Shown here: positions 54,087 to 62,021 of the stretch, piece by piece | Layout: every line of letters starts with the position of its first letter | Position numbering within the stretch: position 1 is the stretch's first letter | Made by a program: the position numbers and the translations under genes | NCBI GenBank assembly: GCA_964636865.1 | Contig: CAZWVJ010000011.1 | Location: 1-62,021 of the forward strand | DNA from: B1SED10-75 sp964636865 | GTDB lineage: Bacteria > Bacillota > Dethiobacteria > DTU022 > PWGO01 | Length of the DNA: 62,021 nt | Direction: 5' to 3' | Notes under the pieces: model-generated | Database searches by the model: none | What the model saw: the letters and a program-made list of their open reading frames with translations, nothing else | What the model was told of the DNA's origin: nothing

Positions 54087-55184
54087 TCAACGAGGTATTA
54101 TTTCTTCTAAAATACACTGATAAAACATTTCCGCTGCCTCCGGCATGCCGATTTTTTTACTTTTATGAGACATCTTTTGCCACACTTCACTATTTTCCCG
54201 AAAATCTTTCAATTCCTCACCCAGCTTTTGCACCGTGAAATCTTTTTCTTCAATCAATACAGCCGCACCTTCTTTTTCCAGTAACAATGCGTTATAATAC
54301 TGATGATTATAAGCTACATTGGGGGAAGGCACCAAAACAGCCGGCACACCGCATACGGTTATTTCCGCCAAAGCCGTCGCCCCTGCCCGGGAAATTACCA
54401 ACTCTGCCGCTGCCAGTGCAGCCGGCATATCTGTCAGGTAGGGCTTTACCACCACCGATGAATTTTGTTTCTTTAATTCTTTAATAACGTCTTCATAATA
54501 CAGCTCCCCGGTAATATACAAAAACTGGATGTCTGCCGGGAAATCACCGCGGTTAATTAGTTCCACCATTACCTTGTTAAGCTGCAGTGCTCCCCGGCTT
54601 CCTCCAAAAACCAGCACGGTTTTCCGCCGGCCATCAAGTTCAGGCAGGCGCTTTAGCCCCTCTTCCCGGGATAAAAATCCGATTTCCGAAGCCCGGGGAT
54701 TGCCGGTAAGCTTTACCTTTGCTTTTTTTAAGTAGGCACGGGTTTCTTCAAACGAAATACATACCCTATTTACCCGACCGGCCAGCAAACGATTGGTAAA
54801 CCCGGGAACAACATTTTGCTCATGAATAAGAACCGGTACACGCTGCAACCTTGAAGCCAGAACCACCGGGCCGGCAGCATAACCTCCGGTTCCCACTACC
54901 ACATCCGGTTTAAATCGTTTAATTATTTCCCGTGCTTGTTTTAAGCTCCTTAATAATTCAAAGCTTGCAGCCGAAATTTCTTTCAGAGAACGTTTATTAA
55001 ATGCCCTCACAGGTATTACCTCTAACTTAAACCCTGCATTGGGTATTATTTCATTTTCCAGTCCTTGAGAAGTCCCTACAAACAATATAACATTTTCTTT
55101 ATTTTTTTTAACCAGATAACGCGCCAGCGCCAAACCGGGATAAATATGCCCTCCGGTTCCACCTCCACAAATTAATACCCGCAT
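54087..55184 (-). CDS. murG: Lipid II synthase (UDP-GlcNAc transferase)
   Basis: Peripheral membrane glycosyltransferase that adds GlcNAc to lipid I. GGGTGGHIYPGLALA at the N-terminus, GTGGYAAGPVVLAS, HEQNVVPGFTNR and the C-terminal SRAGATALAEI donor site. 365 residues, complete. GGGAGAAG upstream. Follows ftsW by 11 bases. Confidence 0.97.
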   Translation of the reverse strand: MRVLICGGGTGGHIYPGLALARYLVKKNKENVILFVGTSQGLENEIIPNAGFKLEVIPVRAFNKRSLKEISAASFELLRSLKQAREIIKRFKPDVVVGTGGYAAGPVVLASRLQRVPVLIHEQNVVPGFTNRLLAGRVNRVCISFEETRAYLKKAKVKLTGNPRASEIGFLSREEGLKRLPELDGRRKTVLVFGGSRGALQLNKVMVELINRGDFPADIQFLYITGELYYEDVIKELKKQNSSVVVKPYLTDMPAALAAAELVISRAGATALAEITVCGVPAVLVPSPNVAYNHQYYNALLLEKEGAAVLIEEKDFTVQKLGEELKDFRENSEVWQKMSHKSKKIGMPEAAEMFYQCILEEIIPR

Positions 55185-55195
55185 ACATCTTCTCC

Positions 55196-56317
55196 CTAAT
55201 CAGTAGTTAGTTCTTTCTGCTCTACATGCCTGGAAACATTTAATACTATCCCTATAGCGCAGAGATTAAAAAATAATGAACTTCCCCCTGCGCTTATAAA
55301 AGGAAGGTTTAACCCCGTCACCGGTAAAGAACCGGTTACTACCCCGATATTTACTACAGCCTGAAGTCCGATTATTAAAATAAGTCCTCCCGCCAGCAAA
55401 GAGGCAAATTTATCAGGAGCATGTAAGGCTATTTTCATTCCTCTCCAAATTAAAACGCAAAACAAGAAGAAAATCGCTGCCGCACCTATAAACCCCAATT
55501 CTTCACCTATGACGGCAAAAATAAAGTCGTTATGAGGCTCCGGCAGGTAGTAAAGCTTTTGCAAACTACGCCCCAGACCTACACCGAACAACCCTCCCGA
55601 CCCCAAAGCATAAATGGACTGAATTACTTGCCATCCGGATCCCATAGTGTCTGCCCATGGGTCGATAAAAGAAGTTATACGATCCAGCCAATAAGATTGA
55701 TTATAATATAAATAGGGAATAAGTAGCGAAGATACCCCCATCAAGGCAGCCAGGTGTTTTAACGGTATACCTGCAGCTATCACTACTATTATGACCCCCA
55801 TCACAATAATTAAAGCCGTTCCCAGATCCGGCTGACCCATTATAAAAAGAAAAGAAAGAAACGTTATCCCCAGGGGAATAAAACTACTGGACCAGAAATT
55901 TCTCATATCTACACTTTTACTACTTAAATACGCCGCTGTAAAAATAATGATAGCCAGTTTGGTAAATTCGGAGGGCTGTATGGAAAAACTACCGAAACCC
56001 AGCCAACGCTTGGCTTCGTGAACCTCTACCCCGAGGCCGGGAATAAAAACCGCGGTAAGTAAAAGAAAACTGATTACAACCAAAATCGGCGATAGAGTTT
56101 TCAAATGTCGGTAATTAAAACGCGTAAAAAATAAAAGCCCCAGAAGCCCCAAAAATGCCCATATAGTTTGCCTGATTAAATAAAAATAAGGGGTCCCTCT
56201 CGTTTCTGCCGCTTCAATGGAACTGGAGCTGAAACACATAATAAGGCCTATAATTAATAAAACAAACACCACCAGCAAAATGGTAAAATCAGGCCTGCCT
56301 TTTTTTCCTTCCTCCAT
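55196..56317 (-). CDS. ftsW: FtsW/SpoVE-type peptidoglycan glycosyltransferase
   Basis: SEDS-family polytopic membrane protein (about ten helices) that polymerises lipid II at the septum with a partner transpeptidase. AKRWLGFGSFSIQPSEFTKL, MGQPDLGTALI, LPEPHNDFIFAVIGEELGF and the NLPFISAGGSS end are signatures; the aspartate in this family's WLD/ITSFIDPW region is present. ATG 56317 (GGAGGG upstream) gives 373 residues; TTG 56332 lies in the ribosome site. In sporulating relatives this gene is called spoVE. Confidence 0.96.
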   Translation of the reverse strand: MEEGKKGRPDFTILLVVFVLLIIGLIMCFSSSSIEAAETRGTPYFYLIRQTIWAFLGLLGLLFFTRFNYRHLKTLSPILVVISFLLLTAVFIPGLGVEVHEAKRWLGFGSFSIQPSEFTKLAIIIFTAAYLSSKSVDMRNFWSSSFIPLGITFLSFLFIMGQPDLGTALIIVMGVIIVVIAAGIPLKHLAALMGVSSLLIPYLYYNQSYWLDRITSFIDPWADTMGSGWQVIQSIYALGSGGLFGVGLGRSLQKLYYLPEPHNDFIFAVIGEELGFIGAAAIFFLFCVLIWRGMKIALHAPDKFASLLAGGLILIIGLQAVVNIGVVTGSLPVTGLNLPFISAGGSSLFFNLCAIGIVLNVSRHVEQKELTTD

Positions 56318-56337
56318 TTTAAAACCCTCCAAGTTTA

Positions 56338-57741
56338 TTAATGCAGGGTTTCCCCCAGCTCATAAACTTTTTCCTTAAATAAACATCCTCTTTCCTCATA
56401 ATCCTTAAACATATCCCAACTTGCACAAGCAGGCGAAAGCAAAACAATATCTCCTTCCTCCGCTTGTTTCCATGCCAGCTCTACAGCTTCTTCCAGCGTC
56501 CCGGAAACTTGCAGACTTGAAAAGCCGGATTCTATAGCCGCTTCTTTGATCTTGGAAGCAGTTTCCCCCAATAATATCAATGACTTAACTCCATTTTTCT
56601 TGATGGAATAAACCAGGCTTGTAAAATCGGCTTCTTTATCTTTACCCCCGGCGATAAGAATTTTGCTTTTTCCGGGAAAAGATTCCAGGGCTTTTTGGCA
56701 AGCTTCCGGATTTGTCCCTTTGGAATCGTTGACAAAAGAAATATTATTAATAACCCGCACAAGCTCCATCCTGTGTTCCACTCCTCTGAAATTGCACAGG
56801 CCGTCTTTAATGGCGTTCAAGTCAACCCCACCCGCCCACGCGGCAGCTGCCGCTGCTAAAGCATTTTCCAAATTGTGTTTTCCCGGCATGGTTAATTCTT
56901 CTTCCCCGCAAATAGCCAGAAACTTTCCATTTTGGTTAATTCCCAAAGTACCGTCATTTACACAAAAACCTTCTTCCAGAAAAGTTTCTCTACTGAAAAA
57001 AATCGGGGAGGCAATAATTTTTTTATGCATAGCACATACCACTTCATCCATAGCATTAAGCACAGCCACATCAGAAGCCCCCTGGTTAACAAATATTTTT
57101 TCCTTCGCACGAATGTATTTATCTCGGCTTCTATGATAATCCAAATGATCCGCGGTTATGTTCAATAACAAAGAAACAAAAGGGCGGAAGTTTATTATAT
57201 TATCCAGTTGGAAACTGCTTAATTCGGCTATGATTATATCTCCCGCCTTACTTTCCAGGGCCACATCACATAAGGGTTTTCCAATATTTCCGGCTGTAAA
57301 AACCTTGTTAATGCCCCCTCTCTCAAATATTTCAGCTGTTAGCAAGGTAGTAGTAGTTTTGCCGTTAGTACCGGTTATCCCTATTAAAGGCGCCTTTAGA
57401 AAAGGATATGCCAGTTCTATTTCGGAAATAACGGGAATATTTTTAGAACCGGCTTTTTCAAAAATATCCAGCTGCGGAGGCACTCCCGGACTTTTAACTA
57501 CCAGGGTTATTTCCTCTGTGATCAAAGACGAAGGATGGCCGCCGCTTACCAATTCAACCTCTGCATGTTTATCTAAATCAATTACTGCCTTTTCTAATTG
57601 ATTGTACTCTCGATGATCGTTGGCAACTATGTTTTTAGCTCCCATTCCCAATAAAAAACGCACCGCCGCCAATCCGCTGCGGCCCATTCCCACAACCAAA
57701 ACTTTTCCTTTTCTCACTCTTTCCAACAACAAAACAACCAC
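56338..57741 (-). CDS. murD: UDP-N-acetylmuramoylalanine-D-glutamate ligase
   Basis: Adds D-glutamate to UDP-MurNAc-L-Ala. N-terminal UDP-binding domain with VVGMGRSGLAAVRFL, ATP motif GITGTNGKTTTT, then NITADHLDYH and HRMELV. About 467 residues from GTG 57741; GTG 57717, just after a GGAAAGA site, is a possible truer start. Between mraY and ftsW. Confidence 0.96.
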   Translation of the reverse strand: MVVLLLERVRKGKVLVVGMGRSGLAAVRFLLGMGAKNIVANDHREYNQLEKAVIDLDKHAEVELVSGGHPSSLITEEITLVVKSPGVPPQLDIFEKAGSKNIPVISEIELAYPFLKAPLIGITGTNGKTTTTLLTAEIFERGGINKVFTAGNIGKPLCDVALESKAGDIIIAELSSFQLDNIINFRPFVSLLLNITADHLDYHRSRDKYIRAKEKIFVNQGASDVAVLNAMDEVVCAMHKKIIASPIFFSRETFLEEGFCVNDGTLGINQNGKFLAICGEEELTMPGKHNLENALAAAAAAWAGGVDLNAIKDGLCNFRGVEHRMELVRVINNISFVNDSKGTNPEACQKALESFPGKSKILIAGGKDKEADFTSLVYSIKKNGVKSLILLGETASKIKEAAIESGFSSLQVSGTLEEAVELAWKQAEEGDIVLLSPACASWDMFKDYEERGCLFKEKVYELGETLH

Positions 57742-57759
57742 TGCTTTCGCTAAAAAGTA

Positions 57760-58722
57760 TTAGAAAACTCCAGCCTCCCACAAACTCACTATTGCCGCTA
57801 TTAAAGAAATGCCCCAAAAACCTGTTACAATTTTCCACTCGCTCCATCCTTTTAACTCGAAATGGTGGTGGAGGGGGCTCATCAATAGAAACCGCTTACC
57901 GGCAAAACGATAACCCATTACCTGCACTATTACAGAAAGTGTTTCCACCACAAACACAACTCCGATAATTACCAATAGCAGCTCACTTTTTGTAAAAATT
58001 GCCGCTATGGCTAATGCCGAACCTAAAGCTAAAGAGCCCACATCTCCCATAAATAATTTAGCCGGGTGCAGGTTAAATAGTAAAAATCCCAAACATGCAC
58101 CTATCAATCCTCCGCAAAACAATGCTACTTCCGGCATTCCTTTCGCCACGGCCAAAACCAAAAAACTGCTCAGAGCAATAACAGAAACTCCGCCGGCCAA
58201 ACCATCGATTCCATCGGTTAAATTTACGGCGTTAGTGGCGCCCGCAATCATCAAAAACAAAAACAGTGGGTAAAAAACCCCCAGGTCGAAAACCACATCC
58301 GTAAAAGGTATTTCAATGAATGTGTCATGACCAATATTAATTAGAAAGATAGTCAATATTATGGTAATAGCGACCTGGCCGATGATTTTGCTTCTTGCTT
58401 TTAACCCCAGCGAAACACCGCGTTTGATTTTCCCATAATCATCAATTCCTCCGATAACAGCATTTGCCAATGTTACAAACAAACAAGAGTAAAATACTGC
58501 TGTCAGTTCATTCCCTATTATTATTACAGGCAAAAAACCTGCCGCTAAAAATACCAACCCTCCCATGGTAGGTGTTCCCGTCTTGGTAAGGTGCCCCACA
58601 GGGCCTACAGTCCTTATGTGCTGTTTAAAGCGCAGTTGGTGAGAAATTTTTATAAATACGGGACAAAATATTACGCTTATCAAAAATGAATATATAACAA
58701 CTAGCCCTATCTGTGATTGCAT
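57760..58722 (-). CDS. mraY: Phospho-MurNAc-pentapeptide transferase
   Basis: Makes lipid I in the membrane from undecaprenyl phosphate. About ten helices; GTPTMGGLVFL, the aspartate pair in IGGIDDYGK, and NLTDGIDGLAGG with catalytic aspartate, plus PLHHHFELKGW. 320 residues. AGGAGG upstream. Confidence 0.97.
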   Translation of the reverse strand: MQSQIGLVVIYSFLISVIFCPVFIKISHQLRFKQHIRTVGPVGHLTKTGTPTMGGLVFLAAGFLPVIIIGNELTAVFYSCLFVTLANAVIGGIDDYGKIKRGVSLGLKARSKIIGQVAITIILTIFLINIGHDTFIEIPFTDVVFDLGVFYPLFLFLMIAGATNAVNLTDGIDGLAGGVSVIALSSFLVLAVAKGMPEVALFCGGLIGACLGFLLFNLHPAKLFMGDVGSLALGSALAIAAIFTKSELLLVIIGVVFVVETLSVIVQVMGYRFAGKRFLLMSPLHHHFELKGWSEWKIVTGFWGISLIAAIVSLWEAGVF

Positions 58723-58825
58723 GCACTGCCTCCTGCTTTATGTGCTTTAACTCAAAGACTTTTACTCTACTGCTTCACCTTTACATGTAATCTCCTATCA
58801 CTTTCCCCGAGTAAATTCAACATAA

Positions 58826-60205
58826 CTATGCTGTAAGTTTAGCAACCAGCTCTTCCAAATTCATCCCCCTGGAACCTTTTATTAAAAAGCAATTTTCTTC
58901 TGAACGCGGTAAATTGCGCAAACACTCCCAGGCTTCTTCCTTGTTTTTACAAATATAAACCTGTAATTTGTCTTGACGGGCTTCTTCTGCAATATAGCGG
59001 GCCAGTTCACCTACTGCAACCAAATAATCGATTTTACTACGCGCAATTTTCCTTCCCACCTCCCGGTGAGCTTCTTCCGCCATATTTCCCAATTCAAACA
59101 TGTCTCCCAGAACCGCTATTCTTGCCCCACTTACTTCTATTTCCTCCAATACTTCCAGAGAAGCTTTCATGGAACTGGGATTTGCATTGTATGAATCGTC
59201 AATTATTTTCGCTCCTTCAACAGATTTCATCATCTGCATCCGCCCTCCGCTGAAATCAAACTCGGTGAGCTCAAAATCTAATTTATCAACTTCTACACCC
59301 AGCAAATAACCCACAGCCAGGGCAGCAAGAGCGTTGCTCGCGTTATGTTTGCCGGGTAAAGGCAAATAATAATGTTTTCTCTCTCCTCGGGGAAATACAA
59401 CTTCAAAATCGGTTCTCCCATCCTTATATGTATATTTGTTGCCTCTTAAATCCGCGCTTTCCTCCCAGCCGTAATAATAAACTTTACCGCCAAAGGACTC
59501 CCCCATTTCCCGCAGGTAAGGATCATCCCCATTAAGTATGATTATTCCTTCTTTCCCCATAACATTCATTAGTTCTCCCTTGGCCCGTGCAATATTTTCC
59601 CTGGAACCTAAAAGTTCTATATGGGCCTCCCCTATATTCGTAATTATTCCCCAACCCGGATTTGAAATACGGGTTAATTTCTCAATTTCCCCCGCTCTGT
59701 TCATTCCCAATTCCAGCACAGCTGCCTCATGTTCAGAAGTAAGCTTCAATAAAGTTAAGGGCAAGCCGATTTGGTTATTATAATTACCTTCCGTTTTCAA
59801 TACTTTTAAATGCGGCTTCAATATAGAAGCCAGTAAATCTTTGGTAGTAGTTTTGCCGCTGCTTCCGGTAATTCCGATGACCTGAAGTGAAAATTTTTGC
59901 CGATAATATCCGGCCATATCCTGCAGTGCCTTCAGAGTATCTTCCACTTCTATAATGGTTCCGGGCAAACTTTTAGCATCAAGAGTGCAGGGTTTGGCAA
60001 AAAAACTGCCGGCTGCTCCTTTTTGCAGTACTTCCTCCACAAAATTATGGCCGTCTGTATTTTCCCCTTGCAGGGGAACAAACCATTCACCGGGCATTAA
60101 AGTCCGTGAATCAATGGAGACCCCTTTAACTATTGTATGCGTGTCACCGCCGATTATTTTTCCTCCGGTTGCCCGGGCTATTTCCCGGCAATCAAGCTCC
60201 ATCAT
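58826..60205 (-). CDS. murF: UDP-MurNAc-tripeptide D-alanyl-D-alanine ligase
   Basis: Completes the pentapeptide precursor. SIDSRTLMPGEWFVPL in the N-terminal domain, ATP site GITGSSGKTTTKDLL (serine instead of the usual asparagine after GSS is seen in the family), DDSYNANPSSMKASL and GDMFELG. 459 residues. AAAGGA upstream. A 103-base gap with no visible gene separates it from mraY. Confidence 0.96.
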   Translation of the reverse strand: MMELDCREIARATGGKIIGGDTHTIVKGVSIDSRTLMPGEWFVPLQGENTDGHNFVEEVLQKGAAGSFFAKPCTLDAKSLPGTIIEVEDTLKALQDMAGYYRQKFSLQVIGITGSSGKTTTKDLLASILKPHLKVLKTEGNYNNQIGLPLTLLKLTSEHEAAVLELGMNRAGEIEKLTRISNPGWGIITNIGEAHIELLGSRENIARAKGELMNVMGKEGIIILNGDDPYLREMGESFGGKVYYYGWEESADLRGNKYTYKDGRTDFEVVFPRGERKHYYLPLPGKHNASNALAALAVGYLLGVEVDKLDFELTEFDFSGGRMQMMKSVEGAKIIDDSYNANPSSMKASLEVLEEIEVSGARIAVLGDMFELGNMAEEAHREVGRKIARSKIDYLVAVGELARYIAEEARQDKLQVYICKNKEEAWECLRNLPRSEENCFLIKGSRGMNLEELVAKLTA

Positions 60206-60259
60206 ATCATTTTCCTTTAATCAAAAGTTTTTTAATACTTATATCCCGGACGCCAATCT

Positions 60260-61750
60260 CTATGAATGGCAGATATACTCAGCAGCAATCTTTCTATCAC
60301 TAAAAGATATAGTTTCATCCTTAAAAATCTGGTAATCTTCATGCCCCTTGCCGGCTATAAGCACAATATCTCCTTTTTTTGCTATTTTTATAGCCCTGCC
60401 GATAGCTTCATCCCGCTTTAAAGCAATTTCATAATCTCCGCCGGATCCCTCTTTTTCCAGGCCTTCAAGGATATCTTGCACAATGTCTTCCGGATCTTCA
60501 GTGCGAGGATTATCGGAAGTAATAATACACTTATCACTGTATTTACCGGCTACCTCACCCATTAGAGGACGCTTGCCCCTATCCCTATCGCCGCCACAGC
60601 CAAAAACGGTAATAAGTTTTCCATTATTTAATAAGTCCCGGGCTGTTTTTAAAACATTTTCCAGGCTATCGGCAGTATGGGCATAATCAACAACAACCAG
60701 GTAATCCTGCCCGCACTCCACCTGCTCGAACCTGCCGGGAACGCCTTCAACTGACTCCAAACTCTGCTTTATTTCTTCCAGGTGCATTCCCTCTGCCAAA
60801 CCCACGGCTATGGCCGCCAAAGAATTGTATATATTAAACATCCCTCGCAGCTTTAGTTCCAAATCAATATCACCTGCAAATGTTTTGGCCGTAAAGCGAC
60901 ATCCATCAAGATCAATAACAGGGTTTTCCGCATAAACATCTGCAGGTTGTTTAACCGCGTAAGATAATTGTTGAATAGGGATCCGGGAAGCAATATGATC
61001 GTAGTGGGGATCATCCTTGTTAATCACCGCTGCCCGTGGGCGACCTTCCTTAGAAAATGAGCCCCCCATCTGGGAAAACAATTTGGCCTTGGCAGCAAGA
61101 TAGGCTTCAAAATCGCGATGAAAGTCCAAATGATCCTGCGTAATATTAGTTAAAACAGCAATATCAAATTCACAACCGGCAACCCTATGCCATTCCAGGG
61201 CATGGGAAGAAACTTCCATAACCGCATGTGAAGCATTTTTTTGCAGCATGTAATCAAATAATTCTTGTAAATCACTTGCTTCCGGAGTAGTAGACAAAGG
61301 TGATAATATTTCTCCGTCAATTTTGTAATTTACTGTGCCGAGCAAACCGCTTACGAAACCCTTATTTTGAAAAAGCGCATTAATCAAATAGGTAGTGGTG
61401 GTTTTTCCGTTGGTCCCTGTTACGCCTACAAGCCTTAATTTTCGGGAAGGGTAATTATAAAACACATTAGCCATCAGCGCTATAGCCAAACGGACGTCTT
61501 TCACCCGGATGCAGGGAACATTAAGGTGAGGAGCCTCCTCACCTACAACAATTGCCAGGGCGCCATTTTCATAAGCTTCCCCCGCATATTCCCATCCATG
61601 GCTGCGGGTTCCGGGAAGGGCAAAAAAAAGATTGCCTTTTTTTACCTTAGCCGAATGATAAGCCAAACCGGTAACATTCCCGGCCACTTTGCCTTCAACG
61701 TGTTTTATCAGCAAATTATCAATCAATTTATCTACCGGTATCTCTGGCAT
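60260..61750 (-). CDS. murE: UDP-MurNAc-tripeptide synthetase, meso-diaminopimelate type
   Basis: Adds the third amino acid to the muropeptide. GVTGTNGKTTTTYL for ATP, TNITQDHLDFH, and DNPRTEDP near residue 415, the motif that marks meso-DAP specificity rather than lysine, so the wall should be DAP-type. 496 residues. AGAGGTG upstream. The neighbouring upstream gene, usually spoVD/ftsI, lies outside the window beyond a repeat-filled gap. Confidence 0.97.
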   Translation of the reverse strand: MPEIPVDKLIDNLLIKHVEGKVAGNVTGLAYHSAKVKKGNLFFALPGTRSHGWEYAGEAYENGALAIVVGEEAPHLNVPCIRVKDVRLAIALMANVFYNYPSRKLRLVGVTGTNGKTTTTYLINALFQNKGFVSGLLGTVNYKIDGEILSPLSTTPEASDLQELFDYMLQKNASHAVMEVSSHALEWHRVAGCEFDIAVLTNITQDHLDFHRDFEAYLAAKAKLFSQMGGSFSKEGRPRAAVINKDDPHYDHIASRIPIQQLSYAVKQPADVYAENPVIDLDGCRFTAKTFAGDIDLELKLRGMFNIYNSLAAIAVGLAEGMHLEEIKQSLESVEGVPGRFEQVECGQDYLVVVDYAHTADSLENVLKTARDLLNNGKLITVFGCGGDRDRGKRPLMGEVAGKYSDKCIITSDNPRTEDPEDIVQDILEGLEKEGSGGDYEIALKRDEAIGRAIKIAKKGDIVLIAGKGHEDYQIFKDETISFSDRKIAAEYICHS

Positions 61751-61809
61751 TTTACTGCACCTCTGATTTTAGGTTTAAAAACTACTCAGGAATATTCCGC
61801 TGTATTTCA

Positions 61810-61893
61810 GGGGACGGTTCCATCGTCTCCCCTCAGTCGCTTCGCTTCCTTCGGCCCTTCGCTGCGCTTCGGGGACAATGAATAACCGTCCCC
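61810..61893. repeat. 84-bp dispersed palindromic element, copy 2
   Basis: Identical to 2897-2980 except for two T-to-C changes (positions 15 and 25 of the unit), in the same orientation. It lies 59 bases upstream of murE, inside what is normally a continuous dcw operon. It is directly followed by a tandem repeat. Confidence 0.88.
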
Positions 61894-61895
61894 TT

Positions 61896-62021
61896 CACAC
61901 AGCTTACATCAATCCAATTTATCCTTCACACAGATTACTTCAATCCAACCTTGTCGGTGACACAGCTTACTTCAATCTAACCTTTATCGGTGACACAGCT
62001 TACTTCAATCCAATTTATCCT
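61896..62021. repeat. Tandem repeat, units of 31-33 bp, running off the window
   Basis: Four units begin at 61896, 61927, 61959 and 61992 with consensus (C/G)ACACAGCTTACTTCAA, then TCCAAC/TTTTAT and CCTT or CGGT. Units differ by a few bases and by one or two in length. There are no unique spacers, so it is not a CRISPR array. The region 2981-3040 next to the first palindrome looks like two decayed units of the same repeat. Confidence 0.8.

Noticed and set aside
61896..62021. Possible CRISPR array at the right edge
   Set aside because: Units of 31-33 bp follow each other without unique spacers and differ along their length; no cas genes are seen.

Overview
This window comes from a bacterial chromosome, almost certainly an anaerobic Clostridia-like Firmicute. 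The evidence is gene order of the B. subtilis/Clostridia type (yicC-remA-gmk-rpoZ-coaBC-priA-def-fmt-rsmB-stp-prkC-rsgA-rpe, and a dcw cluster running murE to ftsZ), a T-box leader on ileS, an FMN riboswitch on ribD, RemA, DivIVA and RqcH homologues, only an anaerobic (glycyl-radical) ribonucleotide reductase, and a MurE with the DNPR motif of meso-diaminopimelate-adding enzymes. Acidic low-complexity segments in several envelope proteins hint at a salty or alkaline habitat, but that is inference. At least seven genes appear to start with TTG.

Layout. 1-651: start of a CopA-type copper ATPase, broken by an in-frame TAG, with a CsoR-like operator upstream. 843-2828: full-length transketolase. 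3090-6145: three-subunit proton-translocating transhydrogenase (pntA1-pntA2-pntB). 6500-11304: the main plus-strand block, a compact five-gene operon (tandem-SCP2 protein, HemL-like class III aminotransferase, transketolase N half, transketolase C half, second tandem-SCP2 protein) that I cannot assign to a known pathway; it is the best candidate for an undescribed system. 11389-17371: membrane protein, isocitrate dehydrogenase-like enzyme, coaE, mutM, polA. 17612-21487: riboflavin operon ribD-ribE-ribBA-ribH under an FMN riboswitch. 21552-35150: translation, cell-wall-signalling and nucleotide genes in classical order, with a lone plus-strand spoIIM-like gene. 35358-37091: rqcH. 37144-47204: rluD, lgt, lspA, ileS, divIVA, a shortened ylmH, yggT, yggS, an HlyD-like protein and pgeF. 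47292-50486: nrdR-nrdD-nrdG, preceded by a textbook pair of NrdR boxes. 50647-61750: ftsZ, ftsA, murB, murG, ftsW, murD, mraY, murF, murE.

The dcw/ylm region lacks several usual members: murC and ftsQ/divIB are not between murG and ftsA, sepF is not beside yggS/yggT, and spoIIGA-sigE-sigG are not beside ftsZ. Dispersed GGGGACGGTT-type palindromes (2897-2980, 11310-11384, 61810-61893, and a relative at 13755-13864) sit in intergenic gaps. Two copies 59 kb apart are nearly identical, and the right-hand one is followed by a roughly 32-bp tandem repeat that runs off the window.

All functions are assigned by reading motifs and gene order; no database search was possible.
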